64,000 bases of DNA. Source: Pseudomonadota bacterium. GTDB taxonomy: Bacteria; Pseudomonadota; Gammaproteobacteria; Burkholderiales; Burkholderiaceae_C. Shown in pieces: positions 1 through 10,877 of the stretch; the stretch's first letter is position 1, and the number at the start of each line of letters is the position of its first letter. A program made the position numbers and the translations under genes. Under the pieces are notes generated by a model, which ran no database searches, had not been told where the DNA came from, and saw nothing but the letters and a program-made list of their open reading frames with translations. The stretch is taken from the NCBI GenBank assembly GCA_020161145.1, contig JAIUPQ010000005.1, positions 124,001 to 188,000 of the forward strand, given 5' to 3'.

Positions 1-2
1 TC

Positions 3-923
3 CTGCTGCCGGCCATGGTCAAGGCCGGTTTTCCCAACCGCTTCGGTGCGGGCGTCATCACCACCTCGGGCGCGCTGGGCATCCTGATCCCGCCGTCCAT
101 CGTGATGGTGATGTATTCGGTCTCCACCAACACCTCGCTGGGCGCCCTCTTCATGGCCGGCGTGGTGCCGGGCATTGGCCTGGCGGCGGCGCTGGGCTTC
201 ACCACCTGGTACCGGGCGCGCAAACACAACTACCCGCGCATGGCCAAGGCCAGCTGGGGTGAGCGTGGGCGCGCGCTGCGCGAGTCGCTGTGGGGGTTGC
301 TGCTCATCGTCATCGTCATGGGCGGCATCTACACCGGCTTGTTCACGCCCACTGAGGCGGCGGCCATGTCGGCCGTCTACGCCTTCTTCATCGCCGTCTT
401 CGTCTACAAGGACATGGGCCTCAAAGACGTGCCGCGCGTGCTGCTGGCCTCGGCCAACATGAGCGCCATGCTGCTGTACATCATCACCAACGCGGTGCTG
501 TTCAGCTTTGTGCTGGCCAACGAGAACATCCCGCAGCAACTGGCCGACTGGCTGGTGGGCATGGGCCTGGGCGCCATTGGCTTCCTGCTGGTGTGCAACA
601 TCTTGCTGCTGGCGGCGGGCAACTTCATGGAGCCCTCGTCCATCGTGCTCATCATGGCGCCCATCCTGTTCCCGGTGGCCATGAAGCTGGGCATCGATCC
701 AGTGCATTTCGGCATCCTGATCGTCGTCAACATGGAGGTGGGCATGTGCCACCCGCCCGTGGGGCTCAACCTCTACGTGGCCTCGGGCATCACCAAAATG
801 GGCATCACCGAGCTGACCGTCGCCGTCTGGCCGTGGCTGCTGACCATGCTGATGTTCCTGGTGGTGGTCACCTACTGGCCGGCGCTGTCGCTGGCCCTGC
901 CGCGGGCGTTGGGCATGCTGTGA
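3..923 (+). CDS. TRAP transporter large permease (DctM family), C-terminal part
   Basis: The reading frame is already open at the window edge, so this is the C-terminal 306 or so residues of a protein that normally has about 430. It is a highly hydrophobic protein with repeated membrane helices. Segments such as GALGILIPPSIVMVMY, FTPTEAAAMSAVYA and MEVGMCHPPVGLNLYV are typical of the DctM/SiaM large subunit of TRAP transporters, which couple Na+ gradients to uptake of organic acids delivered by a periplasmic binding protein. The substrate cannot be told from this fragment. The small permease and binding protein would lie upstream, outside the window. A strong terminator follows the stop codon, so this is the last gene of its operon. 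Confidence 0.9.
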   Translation: MLPAMVKAGFPNRFGAGVITTSGALGILIPPSIVMVMYSVSTNTSLGALFMAGVVPGIGLAAALGFTTWYRARKHNYPRMAKASWGERGRALRESLWGLLLIVIVMGGIYTGLFTPTEAAAMSAVYAFFIAVFVYKDMGLKDVPRVLLASANMSAMLLYIITNAVLFSFVLANENIPQQLADWLVGMGLGAIGFLLVCNILLLAAGNFMEPSSIVLIMAPILFPVAMKLGIDPVHFGILIVVNMEVGMCHPPVGLNLYVASGITKMGITELTVAVWPWLLTMLMFLVVVTYWPALSLALPRALGML

Positions 924-932
924 GTGCCCCCA

Positions 933-966
933 GGGCCGGGCTGCGCCCGGCCCGGCCCGGCGTTTT
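933..966 (+). terminator. Intrinsic terminator after the TRAP permease
   Basis: A perfect 9-bp GC stem, GGGCCGGGC (933-941) with GCCCGGCCC (945-953) and a 3-base loop, is followed after ten bases by TTTT at 963-966. It lies 10 bases after the dctM stop codon. The distance to the T run is longer than ideal, so termination strength is uncertain. Confidence 0.6.
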
Positions 967-1025
967 CTCGTAAGGGAATCTCCTCATCCATCCAGTGGAT
1001 GCAGGGCCGTGAGGTCATGCCTAGA

Positions 1026-1062
1026 CTGAGCACTCCTTTGGTTGCTTCTCAGGAGTGTTCAG
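1026..1062 (+). promoter_or_regulatory. Hairpin that sequesters the Shine-Dalgarno sequence
   Basis: CTGAGCACTCCT (1026-1037) pairs with AGGAGTGTTCAG (1051-1062) over 12 bp with a single G-U wobble and a 13-base loop. The right arm contains the AGGAG ribosome binding site and ends directly before the ATG at 1063. In the mRNA the ribosome site would be fully paired, so translation of the downstream gene may be conditional. The pairing is seen in the sequence; the regulatory role is inferred. Confidence 0.5.
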
Positions 1063-2313
1063 ATGACCCGATTGACCCCTCTCGCGTTGGCGGCCGGTGT
1101 GTTGGTGGCGTTGCCCACCCAGGCCGCCATTGAGCGCACCGGCTATTACATCGCTCCGTTTGGGCTGGCGGATGGCCACCAGGTGGAGTGGAACACCACC
1201 AGCGGCGTGGCGCAGCGCACAGACGATGCCGGCGTGGCCACGGCCACGTTCACCCAGAATGCCGCGGGCGAGCGCACGCTGACGCTGGACGTGCCCCGTG
1301 CGCGCGACTACCTAACCATGGACGCCTGCGGGCAGGAGGCCACGGCGCGCGACGTCACCACGGCGTACACCTATGCCGTGGTGGGTGCGCCGCGTGCGCT
1401 GGACAACACCCGCCTGGCCACCGTGGGCTACACCTACTGGGTGACGGGCTGCACGGCCGGCACGCGCGTGGACTGGTCGGCCGTGCCCGCCACGTACGCG
1501 GGACGGCCGATGCGGGCGCGACTGCCGCTGTCGGACATCGGCCCGGGCACCCGCCTGACGGGTTTCAGCGAAGAGGCGGTGGCCCAAGACGCCTCGGGGC
1601 AGTTTCAACCGCTCTTCCCGTCGCAAGACACCGTGGTGTTCTCGGGGCTGCCCGGCACGGCCACGTTCGAGCGCAGCGGCCACAGCTACCCGGTGCGGCT
1701 GGATGCCAACGGCTGGCTGGTGTTCTCGCTGCCCGGCGGTGAGCGGGCCTACACCCGGATGTCGCTGGGCCTGCAGCGAGGCGGCGAGATCTGGCTCTAC
1801 GCCGATCAGGCTGGCGACCAGGCACAGTGGATGCGGCAGACCACCATGGTCACGCCCCAGCCGGGGTCGTCGTTCGACACCGCACGGCAGGCGGCACGGT
1901 ACTGGCTCAGCCCCATCGAATCATCGGATCCGGCATTGCGGTATTTCGGCTGGCAACTCAAGCCCGACCTCACCGGCTCCAGTTGCGGCGGGCCAGTGCT
2001 GGCCCCCGAATACTGCACCACGCCGCTGCTGTCGTGGCGCTACAGCGGTGACGTCACGATCGACCGCAGCTGGCGGGGTGGCACCCAGCTGCGTCAGCGC
2101 CACTGGCAGGCACTGGCGCGCCTGGGCAGTACCCAGTGGGTGATGGAGCGAGAGGACTTGTACAACCTCGACGGCAGCTATGCGGGGCCCTTCATCGCAC
2201 CGCGCGTCATCGGCTACACCGACCTGGGCTTTGCCGGCGGTGCGGCCCTGTCGGTGGCACCCAAGCCCATGACGGTGCAGCCGCCTCGCCATGGGTTTGG
2301 CAGCCTTCCATAA
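1063..2313 (+). CDS. Secreted protein of unknown function (416 aa)
   Basis: The start is placed at the ATG at 1063 because AGGAG lies 8 bases upstream and the protein then begins with a good signal peptide (MTRLTPLALAAGVLVALPTQAA, cleaved after about residue 22). A TTG at 1042 in the same frame would add seven residues that spoil this. The mature part is about 395 residues without membrane helices, rich in Gly, Thr and aromatic residues and with few Cys, suggesting a beta-rich exported protein. I recognise no family or catalytic motif. It is monocistronic: a terminator lies upstream and a convergent gene downstream. Its ribosome binding site is inside a 12-bp hairpin. Function unknown. Confidence 0.8.
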   Translation: MTRLTPLALAAGVLVALPTQAAIERTGYYIAPFGLADGHQVEWNTTSGVAQRTDDAGVATATFTQNAAGERTLTLDVPRARDYLTMDACGQEATARDVTTAYTYAVVGAPRALDNTRLATVGYTYWVTGCTAGTRVDWSAVPATYAGRPMRARLPLSDIGPGTRLTGFSEEAVAQDASGQFQPLFPSQDTVVFSGLPGTATFERSGHSYPVRLDANGWLVFSLPGGERAYTRMSLGLQRGGEIWLYADQAGDQAQWMRQTTMVTPQPGSSFDTARQAARYWLSPIESSDPALRYFGWQLKPDLTGSSCGGPVLAPEYCTTPLLSWRYSGDVTIDRSWRGGTQLRQRHWQALARLGSTQWVMEREDLYNLDGSYAGPFIAPRVIGYTDLGFAGGAALSVAPKPMTVQPPRHGFGSLP

Positions 2314-2345
2314 CCCGTGCCGGCCGGCCCCTTGACGTGGGCGTC

Positions 2346-3560
<1,215 letters not shown>

Positions 3561-3564
3561 GGGA

Positions 3565-5043
3565 CTAGAGTTGCTTGCGCAGGGTGGCGGGCATGATTTT
3601 CATGGCCTCGCGGTATTTGGCCACAGTGCGCCGCGCGACCTGGATGCCTTGCTGCTCCAGCATGTCGGCAATCTGGCTGTCCGACAAGGGCTTGAGCGGG
3701 TCTTCGGCGTCGATGAACTGCTTGATCAGGGCGCGCACGGCGGTGGAGGAGGCGTTGCCGCCGGCCTCGGTGGCCAGCGACGAGCCGAAGAAGTACTTGA
3801 GCTCGAACGTGCCCTGCGGCGTGGTCATGTATTTGGCCGTGGTCACGCGCGAGATGGTGGATTCGTGCAGGCCCAGTTCGTCGGCGATCTCGCGCAGCAC
3901 CAAGGGCTTCATGGCGATGGCGCCGTGGGTGAAAAACCCCTTTTGCCGCTCGACGATGGCCTGGCTGACGCGCAAGATGGTGTCGAAGCGCTGCTGGATG
4001 TTGCGGATGAACCAGCGTGCCTCCTGCAGCCGCCCCGCCATGGGCGAGTGGCCCCGGCCCTGGCCGCGCAGCGCCTGGGCATAGGCCTCGTGGATGCGCA
4101 GCCGTGGCATGACCTCGGGGTTGAGGGCGGCCCGCCACTGGCGGCCCACCCGCTGGACGATGACGTCGGGGGTCAGGGCTTGCTGCTCGGTGGGGGTGAA
4201 GGGCCGCGCCGGTTTGGGCTCGCAGGCCATGATGAGGGCATGGGCCTGTTTGAGCAGTGCCTCGTCGGCGCCGGTCAGCTGAGTCAGCCGGCGCAGGTCG
4301 CGTTTGGCCAGCAAGTCCAGATGCCGGGTGGCAATCAGCAGGGCGGTGTCGCGGGCCGGCCCCGGGGGCTGGGTGGCCAGTTGCAGCGCCAGGCATTCGG
4401 CCAGGTCGGCCGCGCCCACGCCGGTGGGCTCCAGGCTTTGCAGCCAGCGCAGGCCGCAGCGCAACTGGTCGAGCAAGGCGTCGAACGCATCGGGGCTGGT
4501 GATGTCCAGGGCCTGCGCCAGGCGATCGGCAATGGACTCCAGCGGGTCGGCCAGGTAGCCGTTGTCGTCCAGCGACTCGATCAGTGCCAGCACCGAGGCG
4601 GCGTCTTCGTCGCCCAGCCGCATGCCGCTGAGTTGCTGGCGCAGATGCGCTTGCAGCGTGGGTGCGGCGGCGGTGCGGGCGTGAGGGTCCTGGTCGTCGT
4701 CGCCACCACTGCCGCCGGCCGTGGGCCAGTCGCCGCCCAGCGCCGGCTCGCCGCTGTCGTCCCAGTCGGTGGTGTCCGGGGCATCCTGGTCGGCCGCCGT
4801 CAGATCGGGCTCGTCGCTGCGCTCACGTTCACGTTCGCGCTCCTGCTCGCGCGGGCGCTCGCCGGGCGCGGCGACCGGGGCGTCCTCTTCGACGTCGGGC
4901 TCCAGGAAGGGGTTGGCTTCGAGCATCTGCTCGACTTCCTGGCTGAGCTCGACGGTGGACAGTTGCAGCAGCCGTATCGATTGCTGCAACTGCGGGGTCA
5001 GCGCCAGATGCTGGGTGAGGCGCACTTGCAGGGTCGGGCGCAT
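3565..5043 (-). CDS. rpoN: RNA polymerase sigma-54 factor RpoN
   Basis: Sigma-54 directs RNA polymerase to -24/-12 promoters and needs enhancer-binding ATPases. All three regions are visible: the Gln/Leu-rich activator-binding N-terminus (QLQQSIRLLQLSTVELSQEVEQ), an acidic linker with a run of Arg-Glu repeats (about residues 60-110), the core-binding region, and the C-terminal RpoN box ARRTVAKYREAM. The length is 492 aa. The frame is open 39 codons further upstream, but the ATG at 5043 matches the family N-terminus and overlaps the lptB stop by one base (TGATG), the usual coupled arrangement in the lptA-lptB-rpoN cluster. Confidence 0.97.
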   Translation of the reverse strand: MRPTLQVRLTQHLALTPQLQQSIRLLQLSTVELSQEVEQMLEANPFLEPDVEEDAPVAAPGERPREQERERERERSDEPDLTAADQDAPDTTDWDDSGEPALGGDWPTAGGSGGDDDQDPHARTAAAPTLQAHLRQQLSGMRLGDEDAASVLALIESLDDNGYLADPLESIADRLAQALDITSPDAFDALLDQLRCGLRWLQSLEPTGVGAADLAECLALQLATQPPGPARDTALLIATRHLDLLAKRDLRRLTQLTGADEALLKQAHALIMACEPKPARPFTPTEQQALTPDVIVQRVGRQWRAALNPEVMPRLRIHEAYAQALRGQGRGHSPMAGRLQEARWFIRNIQQRFDTILRVSQAIVERQKGFFTHGAIAMKPLVLREIADELGLHESTISRVTTAKYMTTPQGTFELKYFFGSSLATEAGGNASSTAVRALIKQFIDAEDPLKPLSDSQIADMLEQQGIQVARRTVAKYREAMKIMPATLRKQL

Positions 5044-5798
5044 CACATTCGGAAGTGTTCGCCGAGGTAGACCCGGCGCACGTCCGGGTTCTCGATGATT
5101 TGCTCGGGCCGGCCCTCGGCCAGCACGCGGCCCTCGCTGATGATGTAGGCGCGGTCGCAAATGCCCAGCGTCTCGCGCACGTTGTGGTCGGTGATCAGCA
5201 CCCCGATGCCGCGCGCCTTGAGAAAGGAGACGATGCGCTGGATCTCCAGCACCGCGATGGGATCGACGCCGGCAAACGGCTCATCGAGCAGGATGAAGCG
5301 CGGCTGGGCCGCCAGCGCGCGGGCGATCTCCACCCGCCGCCGCTCGCCACCCGACAGCGCCGGGGCCGGCGAGTCTCGCAGGCCGGTGAGGCTGAGGTCG
5401 TGCAGCAGGCCATCAAGCTGGCGTTCAATCTCGGCCTTGGCCAGCGGCCGGCCATCGGCGCCGTATTGCAGCTCCAGCACGGCACGCACGTTCTCGTCCA
5501 CCGTCAGCTTGCGGAAGATGGAGGCCTCTTGCGGCAGATAGCCCAGCCCCAGCCTTGCGCGCTCGTGGATGGGCAGGCGTTCGATGGAGCGGCCATCGAT
5601 GGTGATGGTGCCGGCATCGCAGCGCACCAGCCCCACGGCCATGTAGAAGGTGGTGGTCTTGCCGGCGCCGTTGGGGCCCAGCAGGCCCACCACCTCGCCG
5701 CCGTGCACCGTCAGGTGCACCTCGCGCACCACGGTGCGGGTGCCGTAGGTCTTGCGCAGGCCCTGGGCCGACAGGCTGCTGGCGCGGGTCTCGCTCAT
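5043..5798 (-). CDS. lptB: LPS export ABC transporter ATP-binding protein LptB
   Basis: A 251-residue ABC ATPase that powers extraction of lipopolysaccharide from the inner membrane together with LptF, LptG and LptC. It shows the Walker A motif GPNGAGKTT (residues 41-49), the Q-loop segment [15 protein letters not shown] typical of LptB, the signature [15 protein letters not shown] and Walker B FILLDEP. The start overlaps the end of lptA by four bases and its stop overlaps the rpoN start, so the three genes are translationally coupled. Confidence 0.97.
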   Translation of the reverse strand: MSETRASSLSAQGLRKTYGTRTVVREVHLTVHGGEVVGLLGPNGAGKTTTFYMAVGLVRCDAGTITIDGRSIERLPIHERARLGLGYLPQEASIFRKLTVDENVRAVLELQYGADGRPLAKAEIERQLDGLLHDLSLTGLRDSPAPALSGGERRRVEIARALAAQPRFILLDEPFAGVDPIAVLEIQRIVSFLKARGIGVLITDHNVRETLGICDRAYIISEGRVLAEGRPEQIIENPDVRRVYLGEHFRM

Positions 5799-6385
5799 GG
5801 GGCGCTGGCCGCCGAGGCGGGCGGCTCGGCCACGCGCGCACGGGGCTGGAACACCAGCTTGGCGCGCTGCGGCTCGCGGCCGGCCGGCGTGGCGCCTTCG
5901 CCCTCGAAGACCACGGTGTCGGATTTCTGGTCGTAGACGATGACGGGCGCCGTGGCCTCGTCACCGGCGCTGCCCGGGCGCTCCAGTCGCAGCTTGGCGC
6001 CGCCCACCAGCCGCACCCGCTCGCTGGCGCCGTCGTACTCGATGCGCTGGGCCTGGCCTGCCACCCATTCCTCGACCCGGTCGCGCTTCTGGCGGAAGGT
6101 GGCGGGGCCGCCCAGCGCCAGCGCGTGGTAATAGCCGCTCGCATCCTCGCGCACCTCGACGGTGGCGGCGGTCAGCCGCAGCGTGCCTTGGGTGGCCACC
6201 ACGTTGCCGATGATGGTGGTGATCTTGCGCGCCAGATCGACCTTGGCGGCCTCTTTGCCGTCGCTGGTGACCTCCAGCGGCAGGTTGCGATCCGCCTGGG
6301 CCGCCCAAGCCCCGCCGGCCACCGCCGTCAGCAGGGCTGTCAAGGCCAACAGGCGACGCGCGAGGCGGGTACGGGTGGTTTTCAT
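5795..6385 (-). CDS. lptA: LPS transport periplasmic protein LptA
   Basis: A 196-residue protein with an N-terminal signal peptide (about residues 1-29, ending GGAWAA) followed by the OstA-like beta-jellyroll repeat region ([19 protein letters not shown]...[19 protein letters not shown]). LptA bridges the periplasm between LptC and LptD during LPS export. It has a Pro/Ala-rich C-terminal tail. It overlaps lptB by four bases. Its usual upstream partner lptC is not adjacent but 12 kb away at 18524-19231 on the same strand. Confidence 0.93.
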   Translation of the reverse strand: MKTTRTRLARRLLALTALLTAVAGGAWAAQADRNLPLEVTSDGKEAAKVDLARKITTIIGNVVATQGTLRLTAATVEVREDASGYYHALALGGPATFRQKRDRVEEWVAGQAQRIEYDGASERVRLVGGAKLRLERPGSAGDEATAPVIVYDQKSDTVVFEGEGATPAGREPQRAKLVFQPRARVAEPPASAASAP

Positions 6386-6428
6386 TGTTGCGGCACGGAA
6401 CTTGCTGCCGCAGTGTACTCGCTGGAAA

Positions 6429-7079
6429 TCAGCCCCGGCGCACCCGGCCCATCAGGTAATCGGCCACCGAGAAGGCCTGCTCGAAACCGCCGGCCATGGC
6501 GGCCGAGGTGTAGTAGCGGCCACCCACGCCGATGGCCGGCACGCCGTCGATGCGGTAGGCCTCGGTCAGTTGCGCGGCCTGGCGGGCCTTGGTGGTGACG
6601 CCGAACGACTTCATGGTCTGCACGAACTGGGCGCCGTCCAGCCCTTGCGCGGTGATGAAGGCCTGGACCTGGGCGTCGGTGTTGAGCGGCTGGCGCGCCA
6701 CGTGAATGGCCTGGAACACCTTGCGGTGCAGGGCCTCCAGCTGGCCCTGGGCCTCCAGCGCGTAGAACACGCGCTGGTGGAACTGGTGCAGCGGCCCGAA
6801 ACCCACCGGCACGCGGCGCAGCGCGGCGTCGGAGGGCAGGCGCTTGACCCAGCCCTCCAGCGGTGCCTCCATGGCAAAACAATGCGGGCAGCCGTACCAG
6901 AAGAACTCGATGAGCTCGACCTTGCCGGGCCCGGCGCTGGTGGGCACCGGTTGCGACAGCTTGACGTAGTGCTGGCCTTCTACCGGGGCCGCGCCCTGTG
7001 CGCGCAGCGCCAGCGGGGCGAGGCCGGTGGCCAGGGTCAGGGCGGCGGGGACATGCAGGCAAAGGCGTCGGCGGTTCAT
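6429..7079 (-). CDS. dsbA: Periplasmic thiol:disulfide interchange protein DsbA
   Basis: A 216-residue periplasmic thioredoxin-fold oxidase. It has a signal peptide (about residues 1-28), the active site FFWYGCPHCF with the CPHC motif of DsbA, and a cis-Pro region RIDGVPAIGVGGRYY. DsbA introduces disulfide bonds into secreted proteins and is re-oxidised by DsbB. It follows the SPOR-domain gene on the same strand with a 27-base gap, and argS lies before that, so these three genes probably form one transcript. Confidence 0.94.
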   Translation of the reverse strand: MNRRRLCLHVPAALTLATGLAPLALRAQGAAPVEGQHYVKLSQPVPTSAGPGKVELIEFFWYGCPHCFAMEAPLEGWVKRLPSDAALRRVPVGFGPLHQFHQRVFYALEAQGQLEALHRKVFQAIHVARQPLNTDAQVQAFITAQGLDGAQFVQTMKSFGVTTKARQAAQLTEAYRIDGVPAIGVGGRYYTSAAMAGGFEQAFSVADYLMGRVRRG

Positions 7080-7106
7080 GGGCAGGCGTTCACAAAGGTT
7101 GAAGGA

Positions 7107-7736
7107 TCACGGCTTGTCGCCGCGCACGATGGCGCTTTCAGCGCCCATGGCCTGGAGGCGCGCCTGTTGGCCTTGCGCCTCCTCACGGGTGTCAAACGGG
7201 CCAACGCGCACGCGGTGCACCGAGCGGCCCCCTTGTTCGACGGCAAAGGTGCGCGCCGAGATGCCTTGCATGGCCAGTTTGGCCCGCTGCTGCTCGGCGT
7301 CTTCCGCATTGGAATAGGCGCCAGCCTGGACGAAATACACGCTCACCGGCTTGGCCGCGACGATGGCCGAGGCCGGCTCGGGCACGGGCTTGCCGGCCAG
7401 GATGGCGGCCGGATCGCGGTCGGCGGGAGGCGGCGTCGGGACGGCGCCGGTGGCGGCAGCGGCCGATGCGGCTTCGGCGGCGCGCACGCCCGGCGGGGGC
7501 GTGATGGGCGCCGGCTTGCCGGCCAGGCCGGCGTTGGGGTCCCAGTTCTTGAGCTTTTCGACCTCGGCGGCCTGCTCCTCGGGCGAGCGGTGCTGCACCT
7601 TGTCCACAAAAGGCGTGGGGGCCTTGGCGATGTACAGCGCCACGCCCAGCGCCAGCGCCAGGCCGATGAGCAGGCCCACCACCACGCCCAGCACCATGCC
7701 GCCGCGCTCGCGGCGGCGCATCAGTTCAATGCACAT
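7107..7736 (-). CDS. SPOR-domain cell-division-type membrane protein (FtsN-like)
   Basis: A 209-residue bitopic membrane protein. A short basic cytoplasmic segment (RRRERGG) is followed by one membrane helix ([25 protein letters not shown]), a Pro/Ala-rich periplasmic linker, and a C-terminal SPOR domain of about 75 residues ([21 protein letters not shown]...[16 protein letters not shown]) that binds denuded peptidoglycan at the septum. Two starts are possible. The ATG at 7736 has GAGG ten bases upstream; the ATG at 7721 overlaps the argS stop (TGATG) and gives MRRRERGG. The longer form is listed, but 7721 is also plausible. FtsN identity itself is not proven. Confidence 0.85.
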   Translation of the reverse strand: MCIELMRRRERGGMVLGVVVGLLIGLALALGVALYIAKAPTPFVDKVQHRSPEEQAAEVEKLKNWDPNAGLAGKPAPITPPPGVRAAEAASAAAATGAVPTPPPADRDPAAILAGKPVPEPASAIVAAKPVSVYFVQAGAYSNAEDAEQQRAKLAMQGISARTFAVEQGGRSVHRVRVGPFDTREEAQGQQARLQAMGAESAIVRGDKP

Positions 7737-9430
7737 GAAGGGGTTTCCTCGCGGAACATGGATTCGGGCGCCGACACGCCCAGCAGCGCCAGGGCGTTGG
7801 CGATCACGATGCGGGTGGCGTCGAGCAGGGCGAGGCGGGCGCGGGTCAGATCGGCGTCGTCCTGCCCCAGCACGCGCTCGGCGGCATAGAAGCTGTGCAG
7901 CGCGGCGGCCAGGTCGCGCAGGTAGAAGGCCACGTCATGGGGCGCCAGGTCGCGCGTGGCCTGGGCCAGCATCTCGGGGTAGGCGGCCAGCTTGACCATC
8001 AGCGCCAGCTCGGTGGGGGCCACCAGGCGGCCGAGTGCGGCTGTGTCGGGCGCAAGGCCTTGCTCGGCCCCGGCGCGCAAGATCGAGCACACGCGGGCGT
8101 GGGCGTACTGGACGTAGAACACGGGGTTCTCGTCGTTCTGCTTGAGCGCCAGATCGACGTCGAAGGTGAACTCGGTGTCGGCCTTGCGGCTGATGAGGAA
8201 AAAGCGCACGGCGTCGCGGCTGGTCCAGTCGATCAGGTCGCGCAGCGTGACGTAGCTGCCGGCGCGCTTGCTGATCTTGACCTCAGCGCCGCCCCGCAGC
8301 ACCCGCACCATGGTGTTGAGCACGTAGTCGGGGTAGCCCTGGGGAATGCCCAGGCCCAGGCCTTGCAGGCCGGCGCGCACGCGGGCGATGGTGCCGTGAT
8401 GGTCGGTGCCCTGGCAGTTGATGGCCTTGGCAAAACCGCGCTGCCACTTGGTCAGGTGGTAGGCCACGTCGGGCACGAAATAGGTGTTGCTGCCGTCCTG
8501 CTTGCGCATGACGCGGTCTTTGTCATCACCCCACTCGGTGGTGCGCAGCCACAGCGCGCCGTCCTGCTCGTAGGTCTTGCCGGCGGCCACCAGCCGCTGC
8601 ACGGCCTCGGCCACGCGGCCCTCGGTGTACAGGCTGGACTCCAGGAAGTAGCTCTGGAAGGTGACGCCAAAGGCGCGCAGATCCAGGTCTTGTTCGCGGC
8701 GCAGATAGGCCACGGCGAAGTCGCGGACGCCGTCGAGGTCGCGCGGGTCGCCCGAGGCGGTGACGCGGCGGTCGTCGGCCAGCACCGTTTCGCGGGCGAG
8801 AAAGTCCTCGGCGATGTCGGCGATGTAGTCGCCGTTGTAGGCCGCCTCAGGCCACAGCGCATCGCCGGGCTTGAGCCCTTGCAGCCGCGCCTGCACGCTG
8901 GCGGCCAGGGTGGCGATCTGCACGCCGGCGTCGTTGTAATAGAACTCGCGCGTGACGTCCCAGCCCTGGGTCTCGAACAGGTGGGCCAGGCTGTCGCCCA
9001 GCGCGCCCTGGCGGGCGTGCCCCACGTGCAGCGGGCCGGTGGGGTTGGCGCTGACGAACTCCAGCATGACTTTGCGCCCATGTGCGGGCTGCCAGCCATA
9101 GCGCGCCCCGGCTTGCAGCACATCGGCCACCACCGCCTGCTTGGCCTCGGGTTTGAGGCGCAGGTTGATGAAGCCGGGGCCGGCGATATCCAGGGCCGCC
9201 ACCCAGCGCGCCACTTCGGGCTGGGCCGTCAAGGCCTCCACCAGTTGCTGCGCCAGGGCGCGGGGATTGGCCTTGAGGGGGCGCGCCAGCGCCATGGCGG
9301 CGGTGATGGCCAGATCGCCATGGCTGGCCTGTTTGGGGGACTCGAAGGCGGCACTGGCGCCCGCGTCGGGCGCCACGGCGGCCAGCGCACGCGCCAGCGC
9401 CGTCAGCAGCTCTTGCTTGACTTGGATCAT
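7721..9430 (-). CDS. argS: Arginyl-tRNA synthetase
   Basis: A 569-residue class Ia aminoacyl-tRNA synthetase (E. coli ArgS has 577). It has the N-terminal Add-1 domain, the HIGH-type motif [21 protein letters not shown], the class region [17 protein letters not shown] in place of KMSKS as usual for ArgS, and a C-terminal DALR anticodon-binding domain ([14 protein letters not shown]...). It charges tRNA-Arg. It is the first gene of the minus-strand run argS-SPOR-dsbA and is divergent from the kinase gene, with a gap of about 100 bases for both promoters. Confidence 0.97.
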   Translation of the reverse strand: MIQVKQELLTALARALAAVAPDAGASAAFESPKQASHGDLAITAAMALARPLKANPRALAQQLVEALTAQPEVARWVAALDIAGPGFINLRLKPEAKQAVVADVLQAGARYGWQPAHGRKVMLEFVSANPTGPLHVGHARQGALGDSLAHLFETQGWDVTREFYYNDAGVQIATLAASVQARLQGLKPGDALWPEAAYNGDYIADIAEDFLARETVLADDRRVTASGDPRDLDGVRDFAVAYLRREQDLDLRAFGVTFQSYFLESSLYTEGRVAEAVQRLVAAGKTYEQDGALWLRTTEWGDDKDRVMRKQDGSNTYFVPDVAYHLTKWQRGFAKAINCQGTDHHGTIARVRAGLQGLGLGIPQGYPDYVLNTMVRVLRGGAEVKISKRAGSYVTLRDLIDWTSRDAVRFFLISRKADTEFTFDVDLALKQNDENPVFYVQYAHARVCSILRAGAEQGLAPDTAALGRLVAPTELALMVKLAAYPEMLAQATRDLAPHDVAFYLRDLAAALHSFYAAERVLGQDDADLTRARLALLDATRIVIANALALLGVSAPESMFREETPSCALN

Positions 9431-9527
9431 GATGAACTCATTCTATTTCCGGGCGTTGTTTGGTTCATGGCCGGCGCTTGCGGGCGGGCAAGATCAAGGG
9501 GTGAATGCCCCTTTGCCATCCGCCCCG

Positions 9528-10877
9528 ATGGAGCGCACCGTCCCGCTGTCCCATACAGCCCCTGCGTTGCCGCTGCGCATCGGCCGCTACCGCGTGGTGC
9601 AGCGGCTGGGCGAGGGCGCCACCAGCGAGGTGTTTCTGGCCCATGACCCGGTGCAGGACCAGCCGGTGGCCATCAAGCGTGTGCGCAGCGGTCCCGGCCG
9701 CGGGGCGGTCGAGCAGCATTTCGCGGCCCACTTCTTTGCCGCCGAGGCCGCGCTGGTGGGCCGGCTCAAACACCCCAACGTGGTGCCGCTGCTGGATGCC
9801 GTGGACGATCCGCAGGGTGCCTACCTGGTGATGGACTATGTGCCGGGCACCACGCTGCGCACCTTCTGCCAGCCGGGCCGTCTGCTGTCGCTGGAGCAGG
9901 TGGTGGAGATCGGCTTCAAATGCGCGATGGCGCTGGGCTACCTCTATCGCCAGGGGGTGATCCACCGTGACGTCAAGCCGGCCAACATCCTGGCCGTGCT
10001 CGATGGCGAAGTGGTCACCGACGTCAAGATCAGCGACTTCGGCAGCGCCTTGCGCCTGGATGCCGAGCGCACCCAGATCCACCGGGTGGGCTCGCTGGCC
10101 TATATGTCGCCCGAGCAGCTGGACGGTGCCACCCTGGATGGCCGGGCCGACATGTATTCGCTGGCGGCCGTGCTGTACCACATGGTGGCCGGGCGCCCGC
10201 CGTTTGAGGCGCCCTGCGAGGCCGCGCTGCTCAAGCGCATTGCGCAAGACATCGCCATGCCGCTGACCGATTTGCGCGAGGACGTGAGTCCGGCGCTGGA
10301 TGCCACGCTGAGGGTGGCATTGAACAAGGCCCGCAGCGACCGGCCGGCCAGCTGGGACGTGTTTGCCCAGTCGCTGGCCGCCCTGATCGCCAATGGCGAC
10401 GTGCCGCGAGGCCAGATCCAGCGGGTGGCCGATTCCGAGCGCTTCAACCTGCTGCGCAGCCTGCGGTTCTTCGAGCGCTTCGACGACCTGGCGCTGTGGG
10501 AGGTGGTCCACCGTGCGCGCTGGCAGCGGCTGTTCCCCGGCCATTGCATCTACCGGGCGGGCGAGCAGGGCAACCAGTTCCACATCATCGCCACCGGCGT
10601 GGTCGAGGTGTTTCGCGGCGGCCAGCGTGTGGCCAGCCTCAAGAGCGGCACCTCGGTGGGTGAGATGGCCTACCTGGCGCCCAACCCCGAGCTGGGCACC
10701 CACAGCGCCGATGTGGTGGTGGCCGAGGCCACCACCACCATCAGCTTCACGCCGCAGTCGCTGGCCGCCCTGTCGGCCGCGACGCGCCACGCCTTCGATC
10801 AGGCCTTTATTCAGGTGTTGGTGCGCCGCCTGCATGCCGCGCACGAGGCGCTCGCGCACCCCCGCCGCATCATGTAG
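9528..10877 (+). CDS. Ser/Thr protein kinase with C-terminal cyclic-nucleotide-binding domain
   Basis: A 449-residue eukaryotic-like (Hanks-type) kinase. Visible motifs: glycine loop RLGEGATSEVF (about 27-36), VAIK lysine (about 50), catalytic HRDVKPANIL (146-155), DFG (170-172) and the APE-like YMSPEQL. All catalytic residues are present. After residue 300 comes a CNB/CAP-type domain (FERFDDLALWEVV...GNQFHIIATGVVEVFRGGQRVASL...VGEMAYLAP). No membrane helix or extracellular sensor is seen, so the protein is probably cytoplasmic and allosterically controlled by a nucleotide or by the CNB fold itself. The start is uncertain: ATG 9528 fits the domain boundary, while an in-frame GTG at 9501 also exists and neither has a clear ribosome site. 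The gene ends by overlapping the convergent DsbA-like gene by eight bases. Confidence 0.9.
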   Translation: MERTVPLSHTAPALPLRIGRYRVVQRLGEGATSEVFLAHDPVQDQPVAIKRVRSGPGRGAVEQHFAAHFFAAEAALVGRLKHPNVVPLLDAVDDPQGAYLVMDYVPGTTLRTFCQPGRLLSLEQVVEIGFKCAMALGYLYRQGVIHRDVKPANILAVLDGEVVTDVKISDFGSALRLDAERTQIHRVGSLAYMSPEQLDGATLDGRADMYSLAAVLYHMVAGRPPFEAPCEAALLKRIAQDIAMPLTDLREDVSPALDATLRVALNKARSDRPASWDVFAQSLAALIANGDVPRGQIQRVADSERFNLLRSLRFFERFDDLALWEVVHRARWQRLFPGHCIYRAGEQGNQFHIIATGVVEVFRGGQRVASLKSGTSVGEMAYLAPNPELGTHSADVVVAEATTTISFTPQSLAALSAATRHAFDQAFIQVLVRRLHAAHEALAHPRRIM

